64,000 nt of DNA from Spirosoma sp. 48-14 (GCF_001898575.1 NZ_MKUD01000032.1:54019-118018), one strand, 5' to 3'; shown: positions 43,139 through 52,914, counted from the stretch's first letter. Numbers and translations are program-made. Notes: generated from the sequence alone by a model not told the origin.

Positions 43139-44200
43139 TTAGTTGGCCGTCAGCTTCACAATAATTCCAGGACCATAATACAGGACATAATACGTATCTG
43201 TACCTGCCGAGCTTAACAGAATATCGACCGGGGTGATGGCTGGTGTAAAGAGTGTCTTATTCGGATCGTCACCGCTGGCTACCCGAGCCGTGGTCGAAAA
43301 GCCAAACTCTGTAACCAGCAGTTTACCTCCCGAAGTGAACGTTAAGTCGGTCAAGCCTGAAAAGCCTGATTTATAGACTGATGGTGAAAGCGGGGGCGTG
43401 CCTGCACCAGCCACCTGGTAGATTTTTGACTGTCCTGCCGGGAACGGAAATCCAACCAGCGAAGTGACGAAGAAATTTGAGCCATCAAAAACAATGCCCG
43501 TCGGTACAGGGTCGAGCGTTGGAGGGCCTGGAGCCGATGGGAAGCCTGGGTTTGGGGTATCAGGTAAAATGGAATATACACTTAAATTTCCTGTTGTTTT
43601 ATCCCGACGGATAATGGCGTTACCACCTGCATCAGTTATGAATAGATCGCCGTTGGGGCCAAAGGTAAGGTTATACGGGTTGGAGTCTTCCGGATCAGGC
43701 GCGTTCGTATGAGCCTTACGCACAAAGGTGCCTATATCAAAACCTGTGAGGGTGCTGGCTGAAATAGGTGCACTAACGCCGGGTACGAAGCTTGAAATAT
43801 CGACAATGTAAAGTTTTTCTTCGACACCGTGCAGGATATATAGTTTACCATCTCTGTAAGCAAGGTGGTTAAGTCCCTCCGGCGAATTTTCGGGGCTAAT
43901 AGCCGAGACAAAGCCAGTAATTGCGGGATACTTGGCTCCAGCTGGTGTAATAACTGTTACCTGACCATTGTTGACTGTACCACTACCGGCTTCGGTAACC
44001 CACAAATTGCCTTTAGGATCATCGGTAAGGCCAATAGGTGATTTCAGTCCAGATGCAAAAGGTGGCCCTTGAACGGCTGTCAGGCCTTCGGGACTGGGAA
44101 TTCGGTGGTCCTGTATCACGCAACTGGCTACGCCAAATACAATAATGCTAACAACCAAAAGGGTCAGCATGGAAGGGAAATAGTAGCGTTTCGGGAACAT
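43139..44200 (-). CDS. ScyD/ScyE-like beta-propeller lipoprotein
   Basis: 353 aa. The signal ends in IIVFGVASCVIQ, lipobox-like with Cys27. The body has NHL/SMP-like propeller blades: PIGLTDDPKGNLWVTEAGSG, PEGLNHLAYRDGKLYILHG, PYNLTFGPNGDLFITDAGGN and LTDLTFTSGGKLLVTEFG. ScyD/ScyE family proteins were named from the cyanobacterial scytonemin cluster; in Bacteroidota they are surface proteins without known role. It stands alone between a LysM gene and a long empty spacer. An inverted repeat (44243-44267) lies about 45 nt upstream. Confidence 0.78.
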   Translation of the reverse strand: MFPKRYYFPSMLTLLVVSIIVFGVASCVIQDHRIPSPEGLTAVQGPPFASGLKSPIGLTDDPKGNLWVTEAGSGTVNNGQVTVITPAGAKYPAITGFVSAISPENSPEGLNHLAYRDGKLYILHGVEEKLYIVDISSFVPGVSAPISASTLTGFDIGTFVRKAHTNAPDPEDSNPYNLTFGPNGDLFITDAGGNAIIRRDKTTGNLSVYSILPDTPNPGFPSAPGPPTLDPVPTGIVFDGSNFFVTSLVGFPFPAGQSKIYQVAGAGTPPLSPSVYKSGFSGLTDLTFTSGGKLLVTEFGFSTTARVASGDDPNKTLFTPAITPVDILLSSAGTDTYYVLYYGPGIIVKLTAN

Positions 44201-44242
44201 AGCAACGTTAAAATAAAGTGATTGAGATTAGTGGTCAATAAG

Positions 44243-44267
44243 TACTTTGTGGAAAGTATACAAAGTA
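44243..44267. promoter_or_regulatory. Possible operator upstream of the ScyD-like gene
   Basis: TACTTTG (44243-44249) and CAAAGTA (44261-44267) form a 7-bp inverted repeat with 11 nt between. Each arm also resembles a shortened TAnnTTTG box. Position about 43-67 nt before the start fits a regulator site, but this rests on symmetry alone. Confidence 0.3.
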
Positions 44268-44479
44268 AATAGGAATGTGATTTGGATATGGAAATCTAGC
44301 TAAAGAGTTGATTATACGGGCCTTTAGCGAACAGATTTTGAGTGAACGGTCGTCAGGCGTAACCGATCCAGTACGAGTAAATCAACCGACCAGGTAGGGG
44401 ACTTGAACTTGGCATTTGAATCTGCTACTCTCTGATAAGGCGAGTAGTAAGACATAGCTATTTTATGTAAGGAATAAAA

Positions 44480-44807
44480 TAAGCCCGGACTTCAATGGCG
44501 AATCCGAGCTTACGAGTCATCGCTATTATTCACACGAAACTATTTCTCTTGAATAAGTACGTGCTGTTGACGGAAATGTTCTGGCCCACACATCATTATA
44601 ATCAGAATTTAATTCAAACGAATAACGCTGAGCGTAAGAAGCTATTTATGAAAAATGCCTGACCTCAAACGAAGTCAGGCATTTTATTCTCAACCTAAGT
44701 GCTTTCCAAAAACCTTCTGTAGTTGCATTAAAAACAGATTAAAACGATAATCCTACTCGTTCTACTTATACATAAAAAAAACACCCGATTCAACTGATCG
44801 GGCGTTT
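44480..44807. terminator. Three hairpins in a gene-poor spacer
   Basis: Hairpin A (44480-44513) is imperfect. Hairpin B has stem 44652-44663 with 44674-44685 (AAAATGCCTGAC) and T-runs on both sides. Hairpin C has stem 44779-44788 with 44797-44807 and a run of eight T on the minus strand. No protein gene is seen in 44201-45103, so these may bound short RNAs. B and C look like intrinsic terminators. Confidence 0.5.
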
Positions 44808-45103
44808 GAATATCCACCGTAACTGTGCTTACTTGATTCACAGTAAGACAATCGCAATAATTAGATGCTGAATTGTACGAAAGGTAATGGATGCTCAAAT
44901 CAATTTTAAAAGCTACGATTCATAAGGTTAAAATAAGATTTGGTCTGTTCAGCAGACTTTAGTACGCTTATATCTTAAAAAACCTTAATTATGAACTGCT
45001 AAAACACAACCGGACGTTTCCAGTTAAACTAAATGATACAGTTTCGTTCGTATTGCCATATAAGTCGAACGAAATCCCGACGAATAAACCACCAACTGAA
45101 CAT

Positions 45104-46669
45104 ATGCAAAATTACTCGATACTCTGGGCCGATGACGAAATAGATCTGCTAAAACCCCATATCCTGTTTTTGAAAAATAAGGGGTACGACGTTACGTCTG
45201 TAAACAGCGGGGCTGATGCGTTGGATGAAGTAGAGAACAGCAATTATGATGTCGTTTTCCTCGATGAGATGATGCCGGGGATGACTGGTCTGGAAACGCT
45301 TTCCCAAATCAAGCAAATGCGTCCAAACTTACCCGTCGTAATGATTACGAAGAGTGAAGAGGAGCATATTATGGAAGAAGCTATCGGTTCGAAAATTGCC
45401 GATTATTTAATAAAACCCCTGAATCCCAATCAGATTCTGCTGTCGGTCAAAAAGATTCTTGACAATAAGCGGCTCGTTACCGAGCGAACCAATATCGGGT
45501 ATCAGCAGGATTTTCGGAATATATCCATGCAGTACAACGACCGAATGGATTTTGACGAGTGGGCAGATGTCTATAAAAAGCTGATTTATTGGGAGTTGGA
45601 ACTAGACGGATCGCAGGATCGGAGTATGTCGGAAGTGATGAACATGCAAAAAAGTGAGGCCAATGCCGAATTCTGCAAGTTCGTGATCGACAATTATGAA
45701 GACTGGCTCAACGATCCGAAAATGAGCAGCCCGATCATGTCGCATCAACTGATGCGAAAAAAGGTGTTTCCCTTACTGAATCAGGGCGGCACTCAGGCTC
45801 CGCTGTTCTTTATCCTGATCGATAATCTACGCTACGATCAGTGGAAAGTTATTGAGCCGATCCTGGCCGAATACTTTACGGTGGAAGAAGAAACCTCCTA
45901 CTACTCTATTCTGCCGACAACGACCGGCTTTGCCCGAAATGCTATTTTCTCCGGCATGATGCCCAGCGAGATGGAACGGAAACACCCCGACCTTTGGGTG
46001 AACGATGATAGTGAAGACGAGGGGCTAAATAACCACGAAGAGGAGTTTCTGCGACGCCAGCTCGATCAGAGCCGCCTGAACGTAAAGATGTCGTATAACA
46101 AGATTTTGAACGTAAATCAGGGGAAAGCGCTGGTTGATAATTTCAACAACCTGTTTCAGAACCAGTTGAACGTAGTGGTTTACAACTTTGTGGATATGTT
46201 GTCGCATGCCCGCACCGATATGGCCATGATTAAAGAACTGGCTCCTGATGAGTCGGCTTATCGGTCGATCACCCGTTCGTGGTTCCTGCATTCTCCTCTG
46301 CTGGAGTTTGTTCAGAAGATTGCGGCCAAAGGAGGGCGACTCATTGTGACAACGGATCACGGTATGATTCGGGTGCAGAAACCGGCCAAAATTGTGGGCT
46401 ATCGCGAAACAAATACCAATTTGCGCTACAAACAGGGCAAAAACCTCGGATTCGATGAAGATCACCTCTTTGTTGGTCGTAAACCCGAACGGTTATTCCT
46501 ACCCAAGCCTCATGTATCAACGGCATATGTTTTCACCCTGGAAGATTACTTCTTCGCCTATCCGAACAATTATAATTACTACGTGAATCACTACCGGAAT
46601 ACGTTCCAGCACGGTGGGGTATCCCTGGAGGAAATGATTATTCCGTTTGCCTACTTACGGGCTAAGTAA
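45104..46669 (+). CDS. porX: PorX, response regulator with PglZ domain (T9SS regulator)
   Basis: 521 aa from the ATG at 45104 (MQNYSILWADDEID); the frame also opens at a TTG at 45053, which is not used. A receiver domain (1-120) has acidic pair Asp10/Asp11, phospho-acceptor Asp54 in VVFLDEMMPGMTG and Lys in DYLIKPLNP. The linker leads to a PglZ alkaline-phosphatase-like domain (about 210-521): FFILIDNLRYDQW, LPTTTGFARNAIFSG, IVTTDHGMIRV and FQHGGVSLEEMII give the zinc and nucleophile residues. PorX with kinase PorY controls type IX secretion in Porphyromonas; no porY lies here. Confidence 0.93.
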   Translation: MQNYSILWADDEIDLLKPHILFLKNKGYDVTSVNSGADALDEVENSNYDVVFLDEMMPGMTGLETLSQIKQMRPNLPVVMITKSEEEHIMEEAIGSKIADYLIKPLNPNQILLSVKKILDNKRLVTERTNIGYQQDFRNISMQYNDRMDFDEWADVYKKLIYWELELDGSQDRSMSEVMNMQKSEANAEFCKFVIDNYEDWLNDPKMSSPIMSHQLMRKKVFPLLNQGGTQAPLFFILIDNLRYDQWKVIEPILAEYFTVEEETSYYSILPTTTGFARNAIFSGMMPSEMERKHPDLWVNDDSEDEGLNNHEEEFLRRQLDQSRLNVKMSYNKILNVNQGKALVDNFNNLFQNQLNVVVYNFVDMLSHARTDMAMIKELAPDESAYRSITRSWFLHSPLLEFVQKIAAKGGRLIVTTDHGMIRVQKPAKIVGYRETNTNLRYKQGKNLGFDEDHLFVGRKPERLFLPKPHVSTAYVFTLEDYFFAYPNNYNYYVNHYRNTFQHGGVSLEEMIIPFAYLRAK

Positions 46670-46671
46670 TA

Positions 46672-46737
46672 GACGTAAATGATTGGTGGAGTGAGTGCGT
46701 CCGTTTCGATAGCGAATTACTCACTCCAACTTACGTC
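46672..46737. terminator. Interrupted hairpin between porX and the ROK gene
   Basis: Outer stem 46672-46678 with 46731-46737 and inner stem 46687-46696 with 46719-46728 (TGGAGTGAGT) form a bulged hairpin in the 69-nt space between convergent genes. Probable bidirectional terminator. Confidence 0.5.
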
Positions 46738-46738
46738 A

Positions 46739-47971
46739 TTAGAAGGTAGCGAATATATTCTCCATAACATACGCATGGGTGCCCAACCAGTTGGCAGCAC
46801 CGTCGAGTTGAGTAACTTCAATGCGTAGGTCATTCTGGAAATCACCCAGGCAGTACTGCCGGATGGCCTGCTCGATAGAAGTCAGGATGAAAGTTGATGC
46901 TTTAGCTAATAGGCCATCCACAACAATCATTTCGGGGTTGAGCAGGCTGATGGCTATCGACAGTCCTTTTCCTAGTTGGAAGCCTGCTTCATTCAGGATC
47001 TGAATAGCATACATATCATCCTGTTGGGCCGCAAGAATCAGTTCATCAATATCGAGCTCATCGACTCGCTCACGAAAAGTTGCCAGTTTGGAGGGGTGTC
47101 CGGCCAGAATATCGCGTTTAGCCCGGCTAACCAGCGCGGAAGCCGATGTGACGGTGTTCAGACAGCCGATTTTCCCACAATGGCAAAGCTCCCCAGCCGG
47201 ATCAACCTGAATATGACCTAGCTCGCCCGCAAAGCCACTGGCCCCCTGGAAAACCTCGCCATTGACAACAATACCCAACCCGACCCCCCAGTCTATATTA
47301 ATAGCGAGCACTTGCTTCTTGCCTTTAGCCCGGCCAAAACGGCTCTCTCCCAGCACCGTAGCTTTGGTATCGTTGATCAGATAAACAGGCTTGCCAGTCT
47401 GTTTAGAAAACCAGTTGGTTAATGACGAATCGGCTGGGTTAAGACTTTTATAAGTAAGATTTAAGCCTCGGTGTGCATCAATCAGCCCCGGCATAGAGAT
47501 TCCAATGGCCAATATGTCATTGTTGCTGAGTTCAGAGGTAACCAGGGCGTTCGTAAAACACTGGACCAGCGACGGCAAAAAGGTTGGGTTGTCGACGATT
47601 CGAAAGGCATAGTCTTCGCGAAAAACCAAATTCCGACGGGCATCCATCAGCAGAACTTTGGTGTCGTGCGTACTCACATCCAGTATGGCGATATAATTCC
47701 GCTTGGTGTTCAGCCCAAACAGCACCGGACGGCGACCATTGCTGCCGATCGCTATGCCGATTGGCGATACCCATTGATCGTCAATAAGTTCTTCGATCAG
47801 ACCTGTTACAGAAGGAACGCTGCCATGCAACATTTTTGTGAGTTGGGCCAGTGTGCTGTTACCTTCGGAATATAGATACGCAAGGGCTTTACGCTGTTTT
47901 TGTTTTTTTTTATAATCAACCACCGACTGTTGACCCAGAGAGTCATCGTCGGACATAACGACAGCATTCAT
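46739..47971 (-). CDS. ROK family transcriptional regulator
   Basis: 410 aa. An N-terminal winged HTH (about 20-85; YSEGNSTLAQLTKMLHGSVP, VTGLIEELI) precedes a ROK sugar-kinase-like domain. IAINIDWGVGLGIVVNGEVF and ASGFAGELGHIQVDP carry the sugar-binding region, and LCHCGKIGCLNT is the zinc-binding Cys cluster. NagC/XylR-type members repress sugar catabolic genes and are released by a sugar or sugar phosphate. No sugar gene adjoins, so the effector is unknown. It has no kinase active-site evidence of its own beyond the fold. Confidence 0.88.
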   Translation of the reverse strand: MNAVVMSDDDSLGQQSVVDYKKKQKQRKALAYLYSEGNSTLAQLTKMLHGSVPSVTGLIEELIDDQWVSPIGIAIGSNGRRPVLFGLNTKRNYIAILDVSTHDTKVLLMDARRNLVFREDYAFRIVDNPTFLPSLVQCFTNALVTSELSNNDILAIGISMPGLIDAHRGLNLTYKSLNPADSSLTNWFSKQTGKPVYLINDTKATVLGESRFGRAKGKKQVLAINIDWGVGLGIVVNGEVFQGASGFAGELGHIQVDPAGELCHCGKIGCLNTVTSASALVSRAKRDILAGHPSKLATFRERVDELDIDELILAAQQDDMYAIQILNEAGFQLGKGLSIAISLLNPEMIVVDGLLAKASTFILTSIEQAIRQYCLGDFQNDLRIEVTQLDGAANWLGTHAYVMENIFATF

Positions 47972-48149
47972 TGACTACAGACAGATGAGACGTTTGACTA
48001 TAAGAGAGTAATCCATACGTCGCTTGGGACCCATCAATGGGTTGAGTTGCTTAATCAGATAACGGGTTGGTGGGTAGCAAAGGCACTAAAGATAGTAAAG
48101 TTTTAAATCAGTTCTTTCAGAAAGCGCATTCATTGCAATAAGAAGTTGA

Positions 48150-48893
48150 CTAAACTGGCTTATTGCCTACAATTCCTGAAGCGCACCCGAAGAAATAACG
48201 TGTGGTGTGGCAGGTTAGACCGGCTTTCTGAAAGAGTTGCTGAGCCTGCTGTGTATCTTTAAACTGGGTACAATAAATTCCCAGCATGCGATACGTTTCC
48301 GGATTACCCAGAAATGTGGCACCGAGAACAGGGATAACCCGGCGCAGATAGAAGAGATAGAGTGCCCGAAGCAGCGTAGACCTGGGGACAGACACTTCGA
48401 TGCATGAAAACTGACCGCCTGGTTTAAGAATCCGGTTTATTTCCTGGGCTAACTGGCTGATCTGGTCGCTATTGAAGGTTTTTAATCCAAATGATACGAT
48501 CACATGATCAGCCGATTGGTCTGGTAACGTTCCCGCCAATACGTTTTGTTTGTAGAGGTGAATCGTATGCTGAGTAAATCGTTTTCGTTGTCGTTTCTGA
48601 TCCGCGTACTGGAGCATCCCTTCCGAAAAATCAACACCGATCAACGTGCCACCAGGTCCTATTCGCTGACAGATGTAGTCCCAGGTTTCGCCCATACCCG
48701 TCATGAGGTCAATCACAACCTGCCCCGGCTGAATGGCCAGTTCAGCCACGCATTGCCGACGCCATCGATTCGAAAAGCCAAACGAAGTAATCGTATTCAT
48801 ACGCTCGTAGGTAAGGCTCATCTCGTTGAAGAGTTGCTCAACAAACTCAGGCTCGTAAATTGATTGAGTATCTGTGGGTTTTTGAAAGGCCAT
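48150..48893 (-). CDS. UbiE/COQ5-like SAM-dependent methyltransferase
   Basis: 247 aa. FNEMSLTYERMNTITSFGFS is close to the UbiE opening. The SAM site is VVIDLMTGMGETWDYICQRI, a variant of the usual DxGxGTG, followed by LIGVDFSEGMLQYADQK and SADHVIVSFGLKTF. UbiE methylates menaquinone or ubiquinone precursors; here the SAM loop is unusual and the gene sits 2 nt downstream of a fused 5-oxoprolinase. A different substrate is therefore possible. Operon position is clear, but the functional link to the oxoprolinase is not. Confidence 0.78.
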   Translation of the reverse strand: MAFQKPTDTQSIYEPEFVEQLFNEMSLTYERMNTITSFGFSNRWRRQCVAELAIQPGQVVIDLMTGMGETWDYICQRIGPGGTLIGVDFSEGMLQYADQKRQRKRFTQHTIHLYKQNVLAGTLPDQSADHVIVSFGLKTFNSDQISQLAQEINRILKPGGQFSCIEVSVPRSTLLRALYLFYLRRVIPVLGATFLGNPETYRMLGIYCTQFKDTQQAQQLFQKAGLTCHTTRYFFGCASGIVGNKPV

Positions 48894-48895
48894 AT

Positions 48896-51800
48896 TCAGT
48901 TTCCTCGTTTACCAATACCACCGCCACCCGGTGTTTCGATTCGGATGCGTTCGCTGGGTTGCATGGCTCGGGTGAATATGCCCGGTAGCGCTTCTTCGTC
49001 ACCATTCAACAACCTCACCCACTGGCGGCCGGTTTGCCCTGCATCGCCCCCATGGAGGCCATACGGAGCTTCCACGCGGTGCTGACTCAGGAGCGTAGCC
49101 TGAACAGGTGCTAGAAATTCGATCTCGCGAATGATACCATCGCCACCTCGCCATTGACCATCGCCACCGGAGCCAGTACGAATGCTGAATTGATGCAATC
49201 GGACGGGGTAGCGTCGTTCCAGTTCTTCCGGATCGGTAAGTTTGGTATTGGTCATATGCTGATGGACGGCCGAGCGCCCATCAGCGCCATCGATAGCCCC
49301 GGTACCCCCGCCAATGGTTTCGTAATAACCAAAATTGGCATTGCCAAAGAGGAAATTATTCATGGTTCCCTGGCTACAGGCTGCCAACCCCAGCGCTTTC
49401 AGTAACGTATCGACCAGGCGCTGGCTGACTTCGGTATTGCCTCCAACAACAGCCGGACATTCGTCTTTACGGTTGTCGGGAAAAACGGGATTCAGAAACG
49501 AGGATTCTGGCAGAACGAGGTCAACGGGAGCCATTAGCCCTTCATTCAGGGGAATGTCGCGTCCGCACCATAGCCGTAGTACATACAAAACGGCACTGTA
49601 CAGAATCGATATATTAGCATTGAGGTTGTTCGGATGAACGTCAGAGGTTCCCGTAAAGTCGAAGCAAATACGCGATTGTCCCAGATTCGGATCAGCTTCA
49701 TTGCTGGTCGAAATGGTGATTTTTAACCGAATCTGATGCCCGTCGTCCAGCGATTCGGTGGCCTCGAAAACTTGCCCAATTAGTGGTTTTAAAACAGCCG
49801 TAATCGCGTCGGCTGCCGATTGCTGAAGACGGCTCATGTACTGATGGATGGTGGGCAATCCGTGTTGTCGGACAAGGGTTTGTAACGCCTGTTCACCGGC
49901 TCGGAGCGAGGCCAGGGCCGCTTCGATGTCGGCTTTGTTTTCGGCTAGCGAACGAGTGGGGTAGGGGCAGTTGGTAAACCGGGCGGCTAGTGCTGAATCC
50001 CACAAAAACTGACCGTTTTTCACCACGTATGTAGGCTCCAGCACTACGCCTTCTTCAACCAGCGATACGGCATCGGGGGGCATCGATCCCGGTACTTTTC
50101 CACCAATTTCAGCATGGTGAGCCCGGTTGATTACATACCCGATCAGTTGGTGATCATCGGTAAATACGCCACTCAGAAGCGTTAAGTCGGGCAGATGAGA
50201 GCCACCATACTTGGGATGATTCGTGATCACGACATCGCCAGGTTCGAGCGGAGGCAGGGCATTCAGAACCAGTCGGGCACAGATACCCAGACTACCCAGG
50301 TGGACCGGAATGTGTGGGGCGTTGGCAACCAGTTCAGCTTTTTCGTTGAGCAACGCACAGGAGAAATCAAGCCGTTCTTTGACATTTACCGAAAACGCTG
50401 TTCGCTGCAATTGAGCGCCCATTTCTTCGGCGATAGCCCGGAAGCGCTGCGTAAATAACTCAAGCTGAATGACTTCACTGGCATGCTTACCTTTCTCCTG
50501 TTTCGAATCTACATTGGTTTGCTCCTGAAAATTAGTCGAAATGTCTTCTTCGTAGTCTGCGATATAATCGACAAGGGCATTTTTATTAGCCTGAACAATG
50601 ACTCGCCAGCCGGGTTCGATGAAGGACGAGGAGGTAGTATTGAGCAATAAGGCAGGGCCCCGGAAGGTATCGCCCTCCTGTAACTTTGTCCAGTCGTAGG
50701 CTGGATACGCATCGGTCGCAAAGGTAGGCACTGCATGCCGATGGCTAACCAGGGCACTATGTATAACCTGATGGGGAGAAGTTGTGCTGACCATCACGCG
50801 GACACTCTCTACCTCAATGGATCGGTTTTGGGGGAAGTGGCCATAAAGATGCTGGTATTTGTCCCGAAAATCAGCTTCCAGATGGTCACTCAATGGAACA
50901 TCGACGGTGGCTTCCTGGCCTAGCAGACGCAGAAATACTGTAATCGCTTTGGTTTCGACGGCTACCTGCTGACCGACATCCTGCCGTAGCGTTTCGGTAG
51001 CAGTATCGGTCAGACTACTAACGATGGCTGGCAGCTCGTGCTCCACGGTTGCAAGTGGTTGTAAGACAGAGCGTGATGCCAACCGTTCAATTTGAGCCTG
51101 ACCAATCCCGTAGGCACTGAGTAAGCCGCCGTCGAAGGGTAAAATGAGCTGCTCTATCCCCAGCAACCGCGCAATCGCACAACCGTGTAGTCCGCCAGCA
51201 CCACCGAATACCAGCAAACTATAGTCTTTTGGATCGAATCCGCGCGATACCGAAATCTTCCGAATGGCCCCGGCCATTGTTTCATTGGCGATTTGTTCGA
51301 AACCACGCAGTAAGTTGAATGAGTCTGTCTGGCTTCCTGTTTTTTGCTCCACTTGGTGCAAAACCACTTCCAGAGCAGCCTGCGCTTTTTCAGGGAAAAC
51401 CGGAATGCCAAATTGCTTCGGATGGAGTTTGCCCAGTAACAGATTAACGTCGGTAATGGTCAGTGGGCCACCAGCGCCATAGCAGGCTGGGCCAGGGTTG
51501 GCACCGGCACTGTGAGGCCCAACGCGTAACTGGCCCGATGTAGCACCGTGACTTTCGAACCAGCAGATTGACCCACCTCCAGCCGCTACCGTTTCGATAG
51601 CCAGTGCGGGAAGCTGCAAATCGAACGGGCCGATTTTGGTCGAAAAACGATAGTCTAATCCGTTTTGGATACGGGCGACGTCGGTGCTTGTACCACCCAT
51701 GTCGAGCGTAAGCATTCCTACGGTTGATCGGGTAGTGTGGAGTTGGTCGCCTATATCAGCAGCACCAATAACGCCCCCTGCCGGTCCACTCAGCAGACTA

Positions 51801-52738
51801 TCTTTCGGCTGAAACAGGTCGGCTCGAACCAGCCCGCCCGAACTTGTCATGATGCGTACGGGATTACCGCCCAGTTGCTGCTGCACATTATCCAGATACG
51901 ACCGCATAACAGGGGTTAGGTAGGCATCGACAATGGCTGTTTGCGTACGTGACACATATTGGGGCGTTACAGACGTATCGGTCGATAGCGTTATGTACCT
52001 GAAACCAGCTTGGGTTAGTGCCTTCTGGAGTTGATGCTCATGGGTTGGGTTTCGGTACGCATTCAGAAGCGATACGGCAATTGCATCAGGTTTTAGTTGT
52101 TGAAGTTCGTTAATCAGACTGGTGCAAATCGGCTCCGTTAGCGGTAATAGCGTCTGGCCATCGGCAGCTATCCGTTCGTCGACTTCCAGAACGGTATCAT
52201 ACAGAACTTCGGCGGGTGGAATCGCTAACTGGAATAAGTTAGGTCGTTGCTGGGTTCCGATTTTAAGTAGGTCTTTAAAGCCTTTGGTCACCAGCAGGGC
52301 TACCCGTCCTCCTTTTCGCTCTAGCAGTGCATTCGTACCTTTTGTCGTGCCAAGTCGCATCTCCAATGCAGGAAAAGGCTGGTTGAGAGGGGTTTGTGTC
52401 AGGAGCCGGGCTGCTAAAACGGGAGCCTCTTCACCGGTGTACAGCTCAACTGTATGTAACGCCGACAAGATGTCGGAATGCTGCACTACGTTTCTTAGTA
52501 TTAACGCTCCATCAACGCCCAGTGAGTCAATGGTAGATACCTCATCAGTTTCGAGTATGCGGAGCTGATACCCGTTGAAAATAGCCGCTGTCAGCCAGGG
52601 AGCAACCAATTTGCCATGAATTAATTGTCCACGTAAACGGCTACTGCTGAGTACTTTGGTGCGGTGTAGGGCGCCGTTGGGATCAAGCGCAAGACCATCG
52701 GTGAACGTGCCGCCCGTGTCGATCCAGATCTGGTACAT
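48896..52738 (-). CDS. Fused hydantoinase A/B (5-oxoprolinase-type) enzyme
   Basis: 1280 aa. An N-terminal HyuA part (about 1-730) opens with IWIDTGGTFTDGLAL and continues with FPALEMRLGTTKGTNALLER, LTLDMGGTSTDVARIQNGLD and VFGGAGGLHGCAIARLLGIE. The C-terminal HyuB part (about 760-1280) has AHIPVHLGSLGIC and HPKYGGSHLPDL, ending in ETPGGGGIG. Such fusions hydrolyse 5-oxoproline (or hydantoins) in an ATP-dependent reaction, releasing glutamate in glutathione or peptide recycling. The length equals the usual fused form. Followed 2 nt later by a UbiE-like methyltransferase. A DeoR-type gene lies upstream on the same strand but separated by 176 nt. Confidence 0.9.
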   Translation of the reverse strand: MYQIWIDTGGTFTDGLALDPNGALHRTKVLSSSRLRGQLIHGKLVAPWLTAAIFNGYQLRILETDEVSTIDSLGVDGALILRNVVQHSDILSALHTVELYTGEEAPVLAARLLTQTPLNQPFPALEMRLGTTKGTNALLERKGGRVALLVTKGFKDLLKIGTQQRPNLFQLAIPPAEVLYDTVLEVDERIAADGQTLLPLTEPICTSLINELQQLKPDAIAVSLLNAYRNPTHEHQLQKALTQAGFRYITLSTDTSVTPQYVSRTQTAIVDAYLTPVMRSYLDNVQQQLGGNPVRIMTSSGGLVRADLFQPKDSLLSGPAGGVIGAADIGDQLHTTRSTVGMLTLDMGGTSTDVARIQNGLDYRFSTKIGPFDLQLPALAIETVAAGGGSICWFESHGATSGQLRVGPHSAGANPGPACYGAGGPLTITDVNLLLGKLHPKQFGIPVFPEKAQAALEVVLHQVEQKTGSQTDSFNLLRGFEQIANETMAGAIRKISVSRGFDPKDYSLLVFGGAGGLHGCAIARLLGIEQLILPFDGGLLSAYGIGQAQIERLASRSVLQPLATVEHELPAIVSSLTDTATETLRQDVGQQVAVETKAITVFLRLLGQEATVDVPLSDHLEADFRDKYQHLYGHFPQNRSIEVESVRVMVSTTSPHQVIHSALVSHRHAVPTFATDAYPAYDWTKLQEGDTFRGPALLLNTTSSSFIEPGWRVIVQANKNALVDYIADYEEDISTNFQEQTNVDSKQEKGKHASEVIQLELFTQRFRAIAEEMGAQLQRTAFSVNVKERLDFSCALLNEKAELVANAPHIPVHLGSLGICARLVLNALPPLEPGDVVITNHPKYGGSHLPDLTLLSGVFTDDHQLIGYVINRAHHAEIGGKVPGSMPPDAVSLVEEGVVLEPTYVVKNGQFLWDSALAARFTNCPYPTRSLAENKADIEAALASLRAGEQALQTLVRQHGLPTIHQYMSRLQQSAADAITAVLKPLIGQVFEATESLDDGHQIRLKITISTSNEADPNLGQSRICFDFTGTSDVHPNNLNANISILYSAVLYVLRLWCGRDIPLNEGLMAPVDLVLPESSFLNPVFPDNRKDECPAVVGGNTEVSQRLVDTLLKALGLAACSQGTMNNFLFGNANFGYYETIGGGTGAIDGADGRSAVHQHMTNTKLTDPEELERRYPVRLHQFSIRTGSGGDGQWRGGDGIIREIEFLAPVQATLLSQHRVEAPYGLHGGDAGQTGRQWVRLLNGDEEALPGIFTRAMQPSERIRIETPGGGGIGKRGN

Positions 52739-52784
52739 ATATCGTTAACGCCCTCTGTGCGGAGCGCGTAAGAAGGTCAAAAGA

Positions 52785-52792
52785 CAAAACTA
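52785..52792 (-). promoter_or_regulatory. TAnnTTTG -7 element for the oxoprolinase gene
   Basis: TAGTTTTG on the minus strand, ending about 46 nt before the start codon. No clear TTG at -33, so only the -7 box is supported. It implies that the oxoprolinase/methyltransferase operon has its own promoter, not read through from deoR. Confidence 0.35.
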
Positions 52793-52914
52793 AGACTGTA
52801 CTGTGGCGAAGTAAACCAGCCAGCCTGAATAATCAGGGCTTTTTTACGAAAAATAACTTTGTATCTGTGAAGCAGATAATGCTAACGACCTCATTGACTA
52901 GTTGTCGCCCTACA

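Noticed and set aside
44380..44460. A stretch with a T-arm-like TTCAAGTCC on the minus strand, possibly a tRNA remnant
   Set aside because: The flanking bases do not pair into a T stem and no acceptor or anticodon arm can be drawn.
52854..52861. TAACTTTG on the plus strand, a full -7 box match
   Set aside because: No rightward gene follows; the next gene is deoR on the minus strand. Kept only as a chance match.
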